NCBI GenBank assembly: GCA_029449245.1
Contig: JANATF010000007.1
Span: forward strand, 2,170,001 to 2,234,000
Length of the DNA stretch: 64,000 nt
Reading direction: 5' to 3'
Source: Mortierella alpina
Lineage: Eukaryota; Mortierellomycota; Mortierellomycetes; Mortierellales; Mortierellaceae
In this document: piece by piece, positions 12,042-22,913 of the stretch
How positions within the stretch are numbered: position 1 is the stretch's first letter
Layout of the letters: every line of letters starts with the position of its first letter
Made by a program: the position numbers and the translations under genes
The notes under the pieces: generated by a model
Seen by the model: only the letters and a program-made list of their open reading frames with translations
Database searches by the model: none
What the model was told of the DNA's origin: nothing

Positions 12042-15000
12042 TCAACCATCATGAAGGAGCAGATCCAGCACTGTCCCAGACGGTGTCTGGCCACATGGAT
12101 CGAGACGGTCGGGGTACATCTTCAGGACAGCCAGCACGCGGGAGTAGCACCATGCCTCCACTTTCTCATCGTCATCACTGCCACGAACCGTACCCTGACC
12201 ACTGGACGACGAAAACGAAGAGGGACGCCTCAGGACAGTGACCTTCTCTCGACTACTGGAGCTCGGGTACGAGCTCGGGACATCCAGCTCCTTTTCATTC
12301 ACTAGCTTATCCGCAATGTAGTGAAGCCAGTAGAGATTGGTTCTTGGACAGGACGCGGCCCAGTCTTTGCCGATCTGCTTGCGCATCTTGCGGTAGATTT
12401 CGAACTGGTAGTCGCCCTGGCCTCGGAATAAATCCTGGTCCTTTTCCAAGTCCATATAGATCAAGTTACCTTTGTCTGGAAAGGGGAAGGAACGATATCA
12501 AGTGCAAAGGACAGCAGGGTCAATCATCTGGAATGAAAGCGCTGGAGAAATAACGTGAAAAAAAACACGTACCTCCCTGCACCCTAGCCAGCGTAAAGTC
12601 AATCATCTGGACCACAATGCCAAACGTTGGAATAGTTCGATGCTCCTGTCGAGCCCTCAGATCAGTACTTGAGCCCTTCTCCTGATGTTCGTCGTCCCTT
12701 TCAAAGTCTCGCCTCGCAAATGCCACGCTCTCTTGACGAGTGCCTTTGACAAGGATGTTGCCCCAGTGCAGGTCGCGGTGTTCAAACCAAAATGGTGCCT
12801 GCTCCTTGGACTCGAGTGAGGCTGCGATTTGAGTAAGTACGCTCCAGGCTTGTTTCCAATTCGCTAGTGGACAGTGCTCGAGGTCAGTTCCGCCATACGG
12901 CAAGAGAATGATACAGTACAATTGGTTTTTTGGGTATATGTCTAATGATAATAAAGAGTGTGCGCAAGTCTTAAAAAAATGAACGAGATTTTCACCAGTA
13001 CATTATTTTAACCAGCGGTGAAGGATAACTGTTTTACCTGGTCTCCAGCTCTCCGTGCCATTCGCCTTTCGGAAGCGATCCCACGCAGCGAGCAAGGGTT
13101 TAGGGTATTTTCCACGTACAACCAACGCTCTAAAAGGAGTTTTGAATGGCATAGAGGAGCAGAACCATCTATCAGTAAATCTGCACGGTTGAATTCCACG
13201 TCGGGTCGACAAATCAAGGCATTCTTGCTCCTTACCCAAAACTCCCGATAAAGCCCTTCCAGCCGTGCATGATCTGGGTGGAAACTCTTGCTTCGCGGTA
13301 GATATCTTCAAGGGCCAGTAAATCCGATTCCGTTCTCGTTCTTCCTCGGCTCTTTCGCGTCCTCTCAGAATCCGTCGCAGACCCATCTCCTGCTTCGTTG
13401 AATGGCATGATCTTCATCACAAGTCTCGTCCTTTCACCTGTCGCGCCGTTACGACAGTCCGTGCTTTGCGGACTCAAGTCGTCCTCTGCAGATTCCTTGA
13501 CATAGGAATTAAGCCTGGGCGATTGAAACAGGGCAGTTTCGTCCTCGGCTCCCTGTCTACCGCCACGGGAGTAACTGCTCCACGAGTTTTTCTTGTGCAG
13601 AGATTGCTGTCGTCGATGTTGCCGCTGTTGCTGAACAGGCAAGTCCACGGTATAGACCTCAGAGTAGGAAGCCTCTCCGATCTTTGTGAGTGTCTTGGCC
13701 ATGCACTCTGGCAAAAGAGATTCAAAATCCACAATCTCTGTGCTCTGTTGCACTCCTGAGATCGTGGCTCTGGCTTGTTGCTCTGGCCGATTTTCCTTAT
13801 CCCCAATCGAAACCAAAGGGTCAGAGGACGAGTCGGCATCGCGAAACTGCTCAAAGAAGCGCTGATCGCTAATGGCAAGCAAATCCTCCAGGGTTGGTCG
13901 AAATATCTCCTTGTTCCGATGACTGACTAGGACTGCGGGCGGCCGTCTTAAGGATCGGACCTGCCGAGCCGGCTGAGGTCGCTTTGTTCCCTGTTCGTTG
14001 GTATCTACGCTTTGCTGTCGAGACGGAGAGGACTGTCGTTGCACCAAAGGAAGCACAGCTACTGAATCTTGATGGGATATTGCTGAGTGTGCTTTCAACT
14101 GTGATGGTAGCGGTCGGTCGTCGAATACGTGTTCACAGCCTTCCTTGAGCTCCTGCTTCCGGAATCTAGAGGCAGACGTGGGAGTGCGCTTGTCATAATT
14201 CAACTTGGACTTCCTCTGTTGTTCTGTCGATTGTGTGGGTGCATTCTTTGGGTTTAATGTCGGCGACGATAGCTGCCCTTCATATGGATCCTCAAGACTT
14301 GAGCGATTCTTTTCCGAGATGCTGTGCAAGTTTGCGGACGAATTCCGCGACTTGAACACTGACGACCTTGAGTTGAACAAAAAATCGAATTCGTCACTGT
14401 CGTGAGTGTCAGCAGGCGGGTCACGGTCAAGATACAGCTTGGGCGGAGGTTGTAGTAAAGGCTCTGTGCGACGATTCCTTTCCAAAGCGCGACCGGCCCC
14501 GCGTTGTGCTGTCTTTGTTCGATCTGGTCGCGACGGCGAAACTGGATCCTGCGCCGCCAATTTTCGCTGCTTGGCCATCATCCGTCGAGGTGTGATCTCT
14601 ATGCTCGACATGCGCTTTCCGAGCGCCCAATCTACACAGTCGTCTTGTTCATTTCCATCTGCGTCTTTGGGAGTAGTAGGCTCGGGAGTAGTTTGGCGAG
14701 AAGGTTGTGCTGGCGCCACGTAGTCCCTCGCAGCTTCCAATTTAAGAAGGTCGTCCGACTTGTCCTTTTCTAAGGCTGCCATGTCGCGTCGCTGCTGCCG
14801 CTGCTGCAGGTTGCCAGGGGCTTCAATATCCATAGTCAAGACAGGATCCTGCATGAGTCCAGCGCTGCCTCTCGGGCGCTCACTGGTAGACTTCCTGCGG
14901 TTCTGCAGCTCCGTCAACTGTTGGCGCCTTCGCTGGAAGATGTCCATGGTCTTTTTGATTTTTGGTGACTCGAGGATCAAAAACGGATTCTTGGGGTCAT

Positions 15001-15733
15001 GGACATCGATGGCAGTCGAGGAAAGCGAAGGCGAGACAGATGTTGAAATGGGTCCAGCGTCCGCAGGAGCGCTTGACCCTGGTTCAGACAACGGCCCGTA
15101 TCCAAATGTACTTGTCCGAGGTTCTGGGAACTGCGGTTTGGGAATCTCTCGTAGTCTCTTCAACAAGTCGAATGATGGCGACCTGAAGAGAACTTCATCC
15201 TGGCCATCCTCGCCGTCAGCTTCGTCCTGATCGTCGTCCTCATAGTCCTGCTCCGAAAACGTCTTTTCCCGCTGCAATGCTTGCTTCATGCGAGTGGTCG
15301 TTTCTGCGGGAATGGAAAAGGATACGCTTGAGGTGCGTTCGGATGAGGATGAGGTTGGGTTGGTATAGGATGGGTAGGTGAGTTCGTCCTCGGATCCTTG
15401 GGTCGAGGGTACGACCATGACAGCGTCTGATTCTTGAGAAAGAGCCTCGTCTGATGGTGGGTCCGAGTACAATGCAGCGACGAGTTGAGCATCTTCCGCC
15501 TCCTGCTCCAGCTGGGCCTCCCTGCGTAGCTGAGCCTGGACCCGAGCATGCTCGATCCTGGCCTTTCTCTCCTGTGCGAGTCTGTCCCAGTCGAACTGCC
15601 TGGTGGGCTTGTGATCAGAGGTGGTGGTGTCCGAGGATGTAGCGGATGCGGCGGTGCGTTTGCCGCGGTTGCGGTATGTCTTGAGCGAGGATTTGACGGG
15701 TTGTTGTGAGCGGAATGACGAGGGCCCTAGCAT
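12042..15733 (-). CDS. Haspin-type histone H3 Thr3 kinase
   Basis: Four exons: 15733-13236, 13168-13038, 12941-12573 and 12475-12042, coding 1143 residues. The first ~680 residues are disordered, rich in Ser, Arg and Gln, with an Arg/Glu/Gln helix near residues 50-85. The kinase domain begins at KIGEASYSEVYTVD and has VMKIMPFNEA as the ATP-lysine strand. The haspin-specific catalytic loop is FEHRDLHWGNILVK and the metal motif is QMIDFTLAR (DFT, typical of haspin, rather than DFG). The haspin C-lobe hallmark FRGQGDYQFEIYRKM and LYWLHYIADKL follow. Haspin phosphorylates H3T3 to place the chromosomal passenger complex in mitosis. A poorly conserved Ser/Arg insertion separates the end of the ATP lobe from its start. 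It shares a 567 bp divergent upstream region with the hydratase gene. Confidence 0.93.
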
Positions 15734-16300
15734 GTCGCAGGCGGAGCATGCAGGGACGAGAGTGCACGGGGAGGCGGAAGCGGTGGGGAGGAGTCAAGGA
15801 AGAGCCAAGAACGAGAGTCGGTGAGCGAAGGGAAGGATGCGAAACGGGATGGATACGAGAGCAAGGGAGAATGCGAACAGGGGCGCGTGTGGGTGTGTGT
15901 GGCAATGGGTTGGTGGCGAGCCAAGAACAGAAGAACGCGCGGTCACAACGGGCGACGAGACAACAAACAGGCGCGTCCCAGGCACACACGCCCATCCTGC
16001 ACAGACACAGACACCGACACCTGGCGCGCGGCTCTTGCGCACGCCAGCAGCCCGCACAGGCGCAGCGCACGATGGCAGGATCGGACATGCTCCAGGCTGC
16101 TCCAGCCCACCGTATGCTATTATGCGATACAGGCCCCTGTACCTGTCGTATGCAGGTGCGAACAGTCGCTGCACGGTGGCTGCGAGCTCGGCCGCGGTTC
16201 GTTTGCATGCGAATGAAATAGCGACCTGCAGCAGGGCTCGTCCCCCGCTCAGTCCTGTTTTCTTTCCGACTCGACCACCACCTCCACAACCACCATCACG
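15734..16300. promoter_or_regulatory. Divergent promoter region between the haspin and ECHDC1-like genes
   Basis: 567 bp without a supported gene. Overlapping open frames on both strands here are rich in Arg, Pro and Thr and reflect base composition. CA/AC-rich stretches (15960-16040) are present. No canonical TATA box was found. Confidence 0.4.
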
Positions 16301-17603
16301 ATGCGCCCATTTGCTCCTGTGCATCGCATACACCCCATCGCTCCATCCTGGCTTTCCTCCGCCCGCCTGCCAGGAGCCTCAACAGCAGCAGCTCTCATCC
16401 CTCTCTCACACCGACGCCATTACGCCTGTCAGATCCACCACCCCACAAAGCTCGGCCAACTCCGCGCCAAACTCAGAGCCTTTGGCCAGGGCCACATTGA
16501 ACTCGACCTCCACCATTCCCCAGGCCTCGCCCTCCTCACCCTATCCAACCCTACCAAGCACAATGCCCTCACAGGCAAGATGATGGCCGAACTGGCAGAC
16601 TGCGTCGACCTCCTCGAGGAGGCCACCCGCGACTCCATCTCCCCAGCGGGTCATTCAGCCTCGGTGTCCACCATGGCCCACGGAAATACCACCTCGGTAC
16701 CTGAGCTGCACCCCGACTCGTGCCTGGTTCTTAAAAGCAAAGGAACCATCATCCAGAAACTGGATCAGCAGCACCTCCTCGCCCTACAAGGGCTTGTCGG
16801 CATCATCGTCACTGGAGCCCAACAAAAGTCATACTGTGCAGGACTTGGTAATACGACTTTTTTTGTGTCAGAGGAGTCTGCGTGTGTGCTACCTACACCT
16901 TGATACAAATAACAAAAACAAAAAAAAAACTAAGCAGACATGAACGCAACCCTATGATACATTATTTGTAGATCTCTCTGCCGCCAAAACAACCCTGTTG
17001 ACACCTGCTGCAGGCGCAGAGATGTCCGCCCTCATGGTCTCGACCCTGACTCGGTTCATGCGACTCCCCGTCCTGACGATCGCCGCCATCGAAAAGGCCG
17101 CCATCGGAGGCGGCGCCGAAATGACCACCTTTTGCGACCACCGATGTCTCGCCGAAAAGGCCAAGGTCCAGTTTGTACAGACCCAGATGGGCGTTGTCAC
17201 AGGTTGGGGCGGTGCCAGTCGATTGCTCGGTATCGTCCCCAGAAGCCAGGCGTTGCGAATGTTGGCTTCTGCAGAGCCCATCAAGGGCGGTCAAGAAGCC
17301 CTGGATTCTGGATTTGCTCAGGTTATTTCACCCGCAGGCGAGGCTGTCCAGGCAGCGACAGAATACATGCAGCAATACGTCTGGGAAAAGCGACCGACCG
17401 CGGAGGATCATGATGGTGATCAGTCCACAGGAGCGCGGAGGTGCGTTGCAGCTGTGAAGGCTATGAAGAAGATTGTGAGTTTTGGACTGGATCATGACAG
17501 GATAGAACGAGTTTCAGAAATGGAGAAGGATCTGTTCAAGCAATTGTGGGGCGGACCCGATAATCTGGCTCGAGTGGAGGCTGCCTCGTCAAAAAAGAAA
17601 TAG
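16301..17603 (+). CDS. Enoyl-CoA hydratase/isomerase family protein, ECHDC1-like, probably mitochondrial
   Basis: Two exons: 16301-16847 and 16972-17603, coding 392 residues. The crotonase fold is seen in IELDLHHSPGLALLTLSNPTK, SYCAGLDLSAAK (the oxyanion-hole segment formed across the splice junction), IEKAAIGGGAEMTTFCDHR, and FVQTQMGVVTGWGGASRLLG. The last is characteristic of ECHDC1, the ethylmalonyl-CoA decarboxylase that removes side products of acetyl-CoA carboxylase. The first ~45 residues contain Arg/Ser/Ala and no acids, consistent with a mitochondrial presequence. About 60 residues (roughly 105-165) between the first strand and the oxyanion loop are an insertion relative to bacterial crotonases. 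Substrate assignment is by family resemblance only. Confidence 0.85.
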
Positions 17604-17908
17604 AAACCCCCTTCATCCTCGCCACCATTGCGAGCATAGGCATAGACAGAGGAGTAGCAGAGTAAATTTTAGATGCTGTTGCGGAACAAATGTATGATAA
17701 AAGCAAATAACGATGTATTGAAAAAGATCCGGGTATTTGGGAGGTGTGTGTGCATATGCGTATTTTTTTTTGTTTGCTGTTGGTTGTTGTATTTGGATGT
17801 TGTATACGGATGATGTAATGGTCAGTATGTGCCGGGGCTTCTGCTTCGAGGACTAAACACTGAGAAATAAAACGAATGGTGATCCGAGAGGCGAGAGGTG
17901 CTTTGCAA

Positions 17909-19752
17909 CTAATAGTCACCCTTTTCCGACCACTGCTCTTGCACCACCTTTGCTGCCTCGATGGCCTGAACCGCCATGGCATAGTCCTCCAAAGCATACA
18001 TGCAGATCCGTGGTCCACCATGGCCAGAGTATTTGAATTCGTGCATATCCCATCCACACTTTAGGCCCATCTCACGCGACGCCTCGATCGGCACCATGTT
18101 GTCCAAATGGCCGCAGTACGCATTGACCGTGACCCCCTCGGGCAGCGTCACATCTGCCAGATCAAAGCCAACATCCGAGATGCACATCTGTATCTCTGAA
18201 TTGTAGCCGTTCGAGTGTTGGCGATTCTTTTGGTCACGATAGGATCATCGAGAGTTATGAGAGGAGACAAATAAACGACGATTGTTTAGCGTTCGCGTCT
18301 TACACACGTACACACGTCTTTCCACCGAGATGCAATGAAATAATCTCCGTCGCTTACCATATCCTGTACTAGCGCCGGTAACAGTATCTTGTCGAATGCA
18401 TCGGAAAACTGCATCACAAACGGATCCGCAGGCTGCTTCCTGTCAAACACCAAGTCGACATGATGATCTTGACATATGTTGTTGCTGCTATGACTCTTCC
18501 GTTTGCGCTTTGATTTCACGTCCGTTTTCCTCTTCTTGTTGTTCTTGCTACCCGCTGATAATTCGTCTCCTGAGCCGCCGCTGTTCACGCTCCTGTTCGA
18601 CAGCGTACCCGAGAGCACCTGGGTTGAGGACAAAATGACGGATCCGAGATGGTTCATGGAACTCGTTACCGCCCACACAAGACTGCGAGGCACATGTTTC
18701 AGAAACTTGAAGGACCGGCTTGTCGTTTCAGGGCACTCATTGAACGGCACCCAGGGCGTGAGCAGCGAGATGGGGCCCTCCTGTAACCGATCGGGGAACA
18801 GCTGCAGCATCCGCATGATGTAATAGATCCCGCAAGAGTGTCCCATCATCCCAAATCGAGCACCAGGCAGCAGTTGATCGAGCACGGCCATGGCTTCCAA
18901 GCAGGTGTGTGTCACTCTCTTGTTGACAGTCCGAGTAGGCGATGTGGAATTCTTTTTCTTTTCCTTGAAGTTTTCCTTACGATTCTCCTCTGCATGCTGG
19001 GTATATTGCTGTTGCTGATGATGTTGCTGCTGCTGCTTTTGGTCTTCGCTGTCGCTCAAGTCCTCAACAACTCCGCTATCTTCATCCTTGTTGTCGTTGC
19101 GCTGGATCGCAACCACTTTGTTGTCCTTGACCTGCTTCGTCGCCCGAGCCCTCTGTCGCCAGCGACTCCTCAAAGACGAGGTCTTGTACGGCTCTGTGAA
19201 TCCTGTGCCAGGTCTATCAATGCTGATGAGCTTGATGTCCAGTCGGACCGCCTGCGCGTGCATGCTTGCAATCTGACGACTGCTCCCGCCCAGCCCATAA
19301 AAGTATAGGACTGGGATCCCAGACTTGGACCCGCACGTCGTGTAAGAAACCGACCGACTAAGATAGGAAAATATCATAACAAGTTAGTTCAAGGTGAGAC
19401 GATTATATTCTGGGCGCAATTTCGGCTTCCAGGTCCCGCTATCCCAAGCTCACTCTCTCTTGACACATAAAATAGGTGGACAAAGTAGCGGACAGTATGA
19501 AGGTGGGATACCAGACCGCGTACAAAATAGCAACCGTTTTGTATATTGGAATATTGGACACTTGAGAGCATTGCCCCAGTAAGGACAAGGGACATGGGTC
19601 ACTTACCCCGAAGAAAGGACCAGCCTTTGCTGGAAATGTGGCGAGTCAATCAGTGATTTGAGGCTGTAAGTGGTGACGAGCGGAGCAGAGATGAGATCCC
19701 GCGTCAGGTCCCTTGGCTCTGGCCCGCTCAACAACTTTGCCACGGTCGTCAT
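17909..19752 (-). CDS. Alpha/beta hydrolase with a charged, Gln-rich insertion
   Basis: Three exons: 19752-19607, 19357-18358 and 18226-17909, coding 487 residues. The first exon reads MTTVAKLLSGPEPRDLTRDL and joins in phase to RSVSYTTCGSKSGIPVLYFY. The oxyanion region is FYGLGGSSRQ and the nucleophile elbow is GMMGHSCGIYY (Ser near residue 220). The likely acid is in HLDNMVPIE and the likely histidine in YSGHGGPR near the C-terminus. Between the strand ending IDRPGTGFTEPY and the helix before the elbow lies an ~80-residue insertion, first Arg-rich, then acidic, then Gln/His-rich, then Lys-rich. A second Lys/Arg/Ser insertion sits in the lid. The third exon could instead start at 18187. The upstream site was preferred because it keeps GYNSEIQMCISDVGF intact and is in phase. 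Substrate unknown. Confidence 0.8.
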
Positions 19753-20587
19753 TAGGCTCCTGTGTGGACCAGAAGAGGTTTAATGGGACGAAAGCCAAAA
19801 ACCAAGGGTTGGCAGAATGCAATGCGCGAGGAGGACAAAGAATCAAAAGTGCGGAAAAATAGAGTAACAAGATTGAAAGAGTGAATGCAAAAAAAAAAAA
19901 TAAAAAAAAAAACGGATGCGGATGCGGATGCGGAGGAAGAGTGCGGCGCGTCGAATGGACTATAGCAGCGGTATGGATGGATGTGTGCGGCTGCGATGTG
20001 ACAGAAGCTGTCAGGATGGGAGAGGAAGACAATAAAGCGATGCGCACACCAGGAGGAATAAAAAGACCCATGCGAAAAAAAAAGAGAGACAGTGAGAAAA
20101 AAAAAGGGGGGACGGTTGGAGCGGGAACGGGTGTGTGCGAGTTTATATATATTGGATTGAGAGCGGGGGCGATGCATGGCTTTTTGGTTGCATGCTGGCG
20201 TGCCACCCCGTTGCGGCTGGTCTGTCTCAGCTGCAGGCTGGATGGACTCCTGCGTTTGAGCACCGAGTGTGTCCGATGCGTTGGAGAACAACGACCAGCG
20301 ACGCGAGGGGAGGGGTGTGCGTGCTCTCGATGAACATGAAAAAAAACGGATAGCCTTGTTGGCTGCACAAACACCTGAGCTGCATGCGACTCAACGCATC
20401 CTTACTCCGTAGCATCCAATATGGGGCAGCAATGGCCATAAAGGAGAATAACATTTTATTTTTTTTACGTTGAAGGGTTGCGATGTAGCACAAAGACGCG
20501 AGGCAGTTCAGATCGACGAGACGGAGTCCAGGGCCAGGGCCGGGGTCATGCACACCACAGCGATAGATAAGGCTGGAGAGCAAACAA
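19753..20587 (-). promoter_or_regulatory. Upstream region of the alpha/beta hydrolase gene and 3' flank of the Ecl1-family gene
   Basis: No supported gene in 835 bp. On the minus strand a TATATATAAA-like element lies at about 20143-20151, roughly 390 bp before the hydrolase ATG. Two A-rich runs (19890-19910) sit next to short tandem copies of GGATGC (19913-19932). Open frames here are compositional. Confidence 0.4.
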
Positions 20588-22217
20588 CTAGTCGATGAAC
20601 TGAAGACTGCGAGGAAGCCGGCTAGTACAGACAGTGCTCCAGGACGAAGCATCCGACGCGTTCTTGCTCTGGCCCCACTGCCTCACCATCTTGTTCCTGT
20701 TGCCGTTCGCGGCTCTGCCCTGGCCATAGTTCCCATGGCCACAGCCACCATGGCCCTGGCCTTGACCGTGACCTTGACCTTGGCTGTAACCCGAATCGCG
20801 GCGATGGCGCTGATGATGTCTTGCTGACGAGTGATGCTCTTTCTCGCACCCGGACCACAGCAGATTACTCTTCTGGATCGTCTTGACAAACGACGCCGGC
20901 AAAGGCTCGACCTGATGCCATCCCTGGCCCCAAATCGAAGCCGAGAGTGCGATACAGCCACCGTTCGCCACATCTCGTTCGCCATTGGCATGCTTGGCAG
21001 GTGGCGGCGGTAGTTCAGAGACGAAACTCTTCTTGTTGTTGCCTTGGCCGCCCTGGTGACTGTGCCTGGACTTTGCCTTGGCTGTCTTTGTTGTAACACC
21101 CATGCTGGCTGGCGTGCCTGAACGAGACGACGACGAGTTACAGACTGAGGTTCGGCAGCAATGGTCTGGAAAGAAGAACTTGTCCTGCGTTGGCCATGCA
21201 TGCGACAAGTTCTCGCCCCCAGTGTCTTCTTCACCAGAGCTTGAGGATGGTGAGGATAACGCAGGCGTCGAGGGTGGGCTTGTGCTGGTGGGACTGAGTG
21301 ACGCTGGGTTCGAGATCATAGGAGGCAACGTGTGTGAAAGGGTTGGAGGCGGAAGAGCCTTGTTCTTGCGGACGACGCAAGACTGCTCACACCCACCAGA
21401 CGAGTCGCAGTGGCCATTCTGTAGGCCGTTGCTCCTGTGCTTGGAGAGCGAAAGGGAAGACAATGAGAGAGCCAGTTCGGCATTGTCACCGTGGCAGGCT
21501 GTCAAGTCGAGAGAGCTGGACTGTTTTCGGTGATGGGTCCGAAAGGCCGGCTTTTGCTGACGAAGCTGTTTAGCATGTTGCTGTTGCTGCAAGCAAGAGA
21601 TGGCTGGGAGGGCATCCGAGAGCAGAAACGACTGTTGCTGCTGTTGCTGCTGCTGTGCTGGAAACGGCATAGAGCGCCGCTGAGGCTGGCTCATAAAAGG
21701 ACCACTAACAGAGTGGCCCATAGACGGGAGCGTGGACGTGTGGGCGGCGTGCGCGTGGTACTGGGTGTTGTATTGCTGCTGCAAAAAGCGCGTCCATTCA
21801 TCTTGCTGCTGCTGACCGTGCTGCTGCTGTTCAGCCGACGGGTTCGGGTTGATGTTCAAAAGCGGCAGCGAGGGGATGCGGATGGCAGGTCGGTGGTGGT
21901 GGCAAAACGAGAGATGGTCGTGGGCTGCAGAACCATCGGGGTGGTCACAGTCGTGGAAAGCGCAACAGGCGAGAGCATCTGCTTTGCGACATTCTTCTGA
22001 GCAGTAAAGACTGGCTTGCTACATAGCAAAAAAAAAAAGGAAAACATGGAAGGATCCGATACGGACAACCATCAGGATTCAATGTCAACACTCAAGGAAA
22101 CTATTGCGCCATCCCATGGGAAAAGAAGGGGACCATATTCCAGTCTGCAGGTGGCACGGAACTTACATGGTCGCTGTGGAAATGATTGGAGCACACGGCA
22201 CACCAGTTGCAATCCAT
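20588..22217 (-). CDS. Ecl1-family zinc-binding protein with long Gln/Ser-rich C-terminal extension
   Basis: Two exons: 22217-22167 and 22018-20588, coding 493 residues. The first exon encodes only MDCNWCAVCSNHFHSDH. It joins in phase to QASLYCSEECRKADALACC. Together they make the Ecl1 zinc module (C-x2-C-x2-C followed by LYCSEECR), known from the short fission-yeast Ecl1/2/3 regulators of chronological lifespan and nutrient response. The rest is low complexity: several Gln runs (four to eight residues), HHRKQSSSLDLTACHG, a Ser/Pro/Thr stretch, then WGQGWHQVEPLPASFVKTIQ and GQGHG repeats. Fission-yeast Ecl1 is about 80 residues, so this is a much enlarged member. There is no ATG at the head of the long second exon, so the zinc module is lost if the first exon is missed. 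A TATAAG element lies about 200 bp upstream (22425-22420). Confidence 0.82.
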
Positions 22218-22419
22218 TGTGCGGTTCCGTTGTTCTACGCTGCTGACGTCGGGTGTGTGTGCTTGGCCAGGGAGGGAGGGAGTGATGGAGACCAGAGGAT
22301 CGGCTGGTCTTGGAGAGCCGAGTATGAGCTGTGGGGGCGGAGGATGGGCTGGCAGGGGGAGAAGAGCAGAGGTGAAGGCTGAGAAGAGAGGGGAATCAGG
22401 TGGGAAAAGGGTGTGCTCT

Positions 22420-22425
22420 CTTATA
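22420..22425 (-). promoter_or_regulatory. Possible TATA box of the Ecl1-family gene
   Basis: TATAAG on the minus strand, about 203 bp before the ATG at 22217, inside the otherwise unexplained interval 22218-22913. It was identified by motif and distance only. Confidence 0.35.
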
Positions 22426-22913
22426 CCATAACCTGTGCTGGCCCCAAAACGAGTACCTTAGCGGTGACAGGTGCGCACTGATAGGCGGAGCATATGCCGC
22501 AATATCCCAACTCGATTGTGCACATATCCTCCCGCTCTTCCGCCTTGCCTTGTGCTCATTCACCCCAAAGTCTAAACATGGGGATTGGGCGTCAATGCGC
22601 CGCGCTGGCGGTGCCGAGACTCTTGGGGTGCAGAAAGGCATAGCCTCGCTTCCACAGAGGCTCCGAGACTGGATGAACATCCGCGACTCGTATCCAAGCG
22701 CGCCCCACTAGCATACTTGCCCATGCCTTTTGCAACGAAGGCTACAACCCACCTCTCCACCCGGGCACAACAGGAGGCCTACCTGGCTTCGATCAAACCA
22801 CATTCTATTTTTACATAGAACGATGCATACGTGTTGGCTGACCCAAGTCCAGGCCCTGACTCACTCCCAGTGGCAGTTATCAATGAACGTATTTAATGAG
22901 ACACACTCTCACG
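22426..22913. other. Intergenic interval between the Ecl1-family and CENP-B-like genes
   Basis: No coding segment, RNA gene or repeat family was recognised. It should contain the 3' end of the CENP-B-like transcript and upstream sequence of the Ecl1-family gene. Confidence 0.4.

Noticed and set aside
13400-15700. Long plus-strand open frames opposite haspin
   Set aside because: They are compositional shadows of the kinase's disordered region and show no domain.
15615-16583. Several 170-250 codon frames on both strands
   Set aside because: They overlap the haspin start, the shared promoter and the hydratase presequence. Arg/Pro/Thr composition and mutual overlap indicate shadows.
18188-18357. 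Alternative last exon of the alpha/beta hydrolase starting at 18187
   Set aside because: It is also in phase but removes GYNSEIQ, which reads as coding. Kept as a minor alternative.
21857-21859. Apparent start of the Ecl1-family protein at NINPNPSAEQ
   Set aside because: The codon there is TTG, the frame is open further upstream, and an in-phase splice adds the conserved zinc module.
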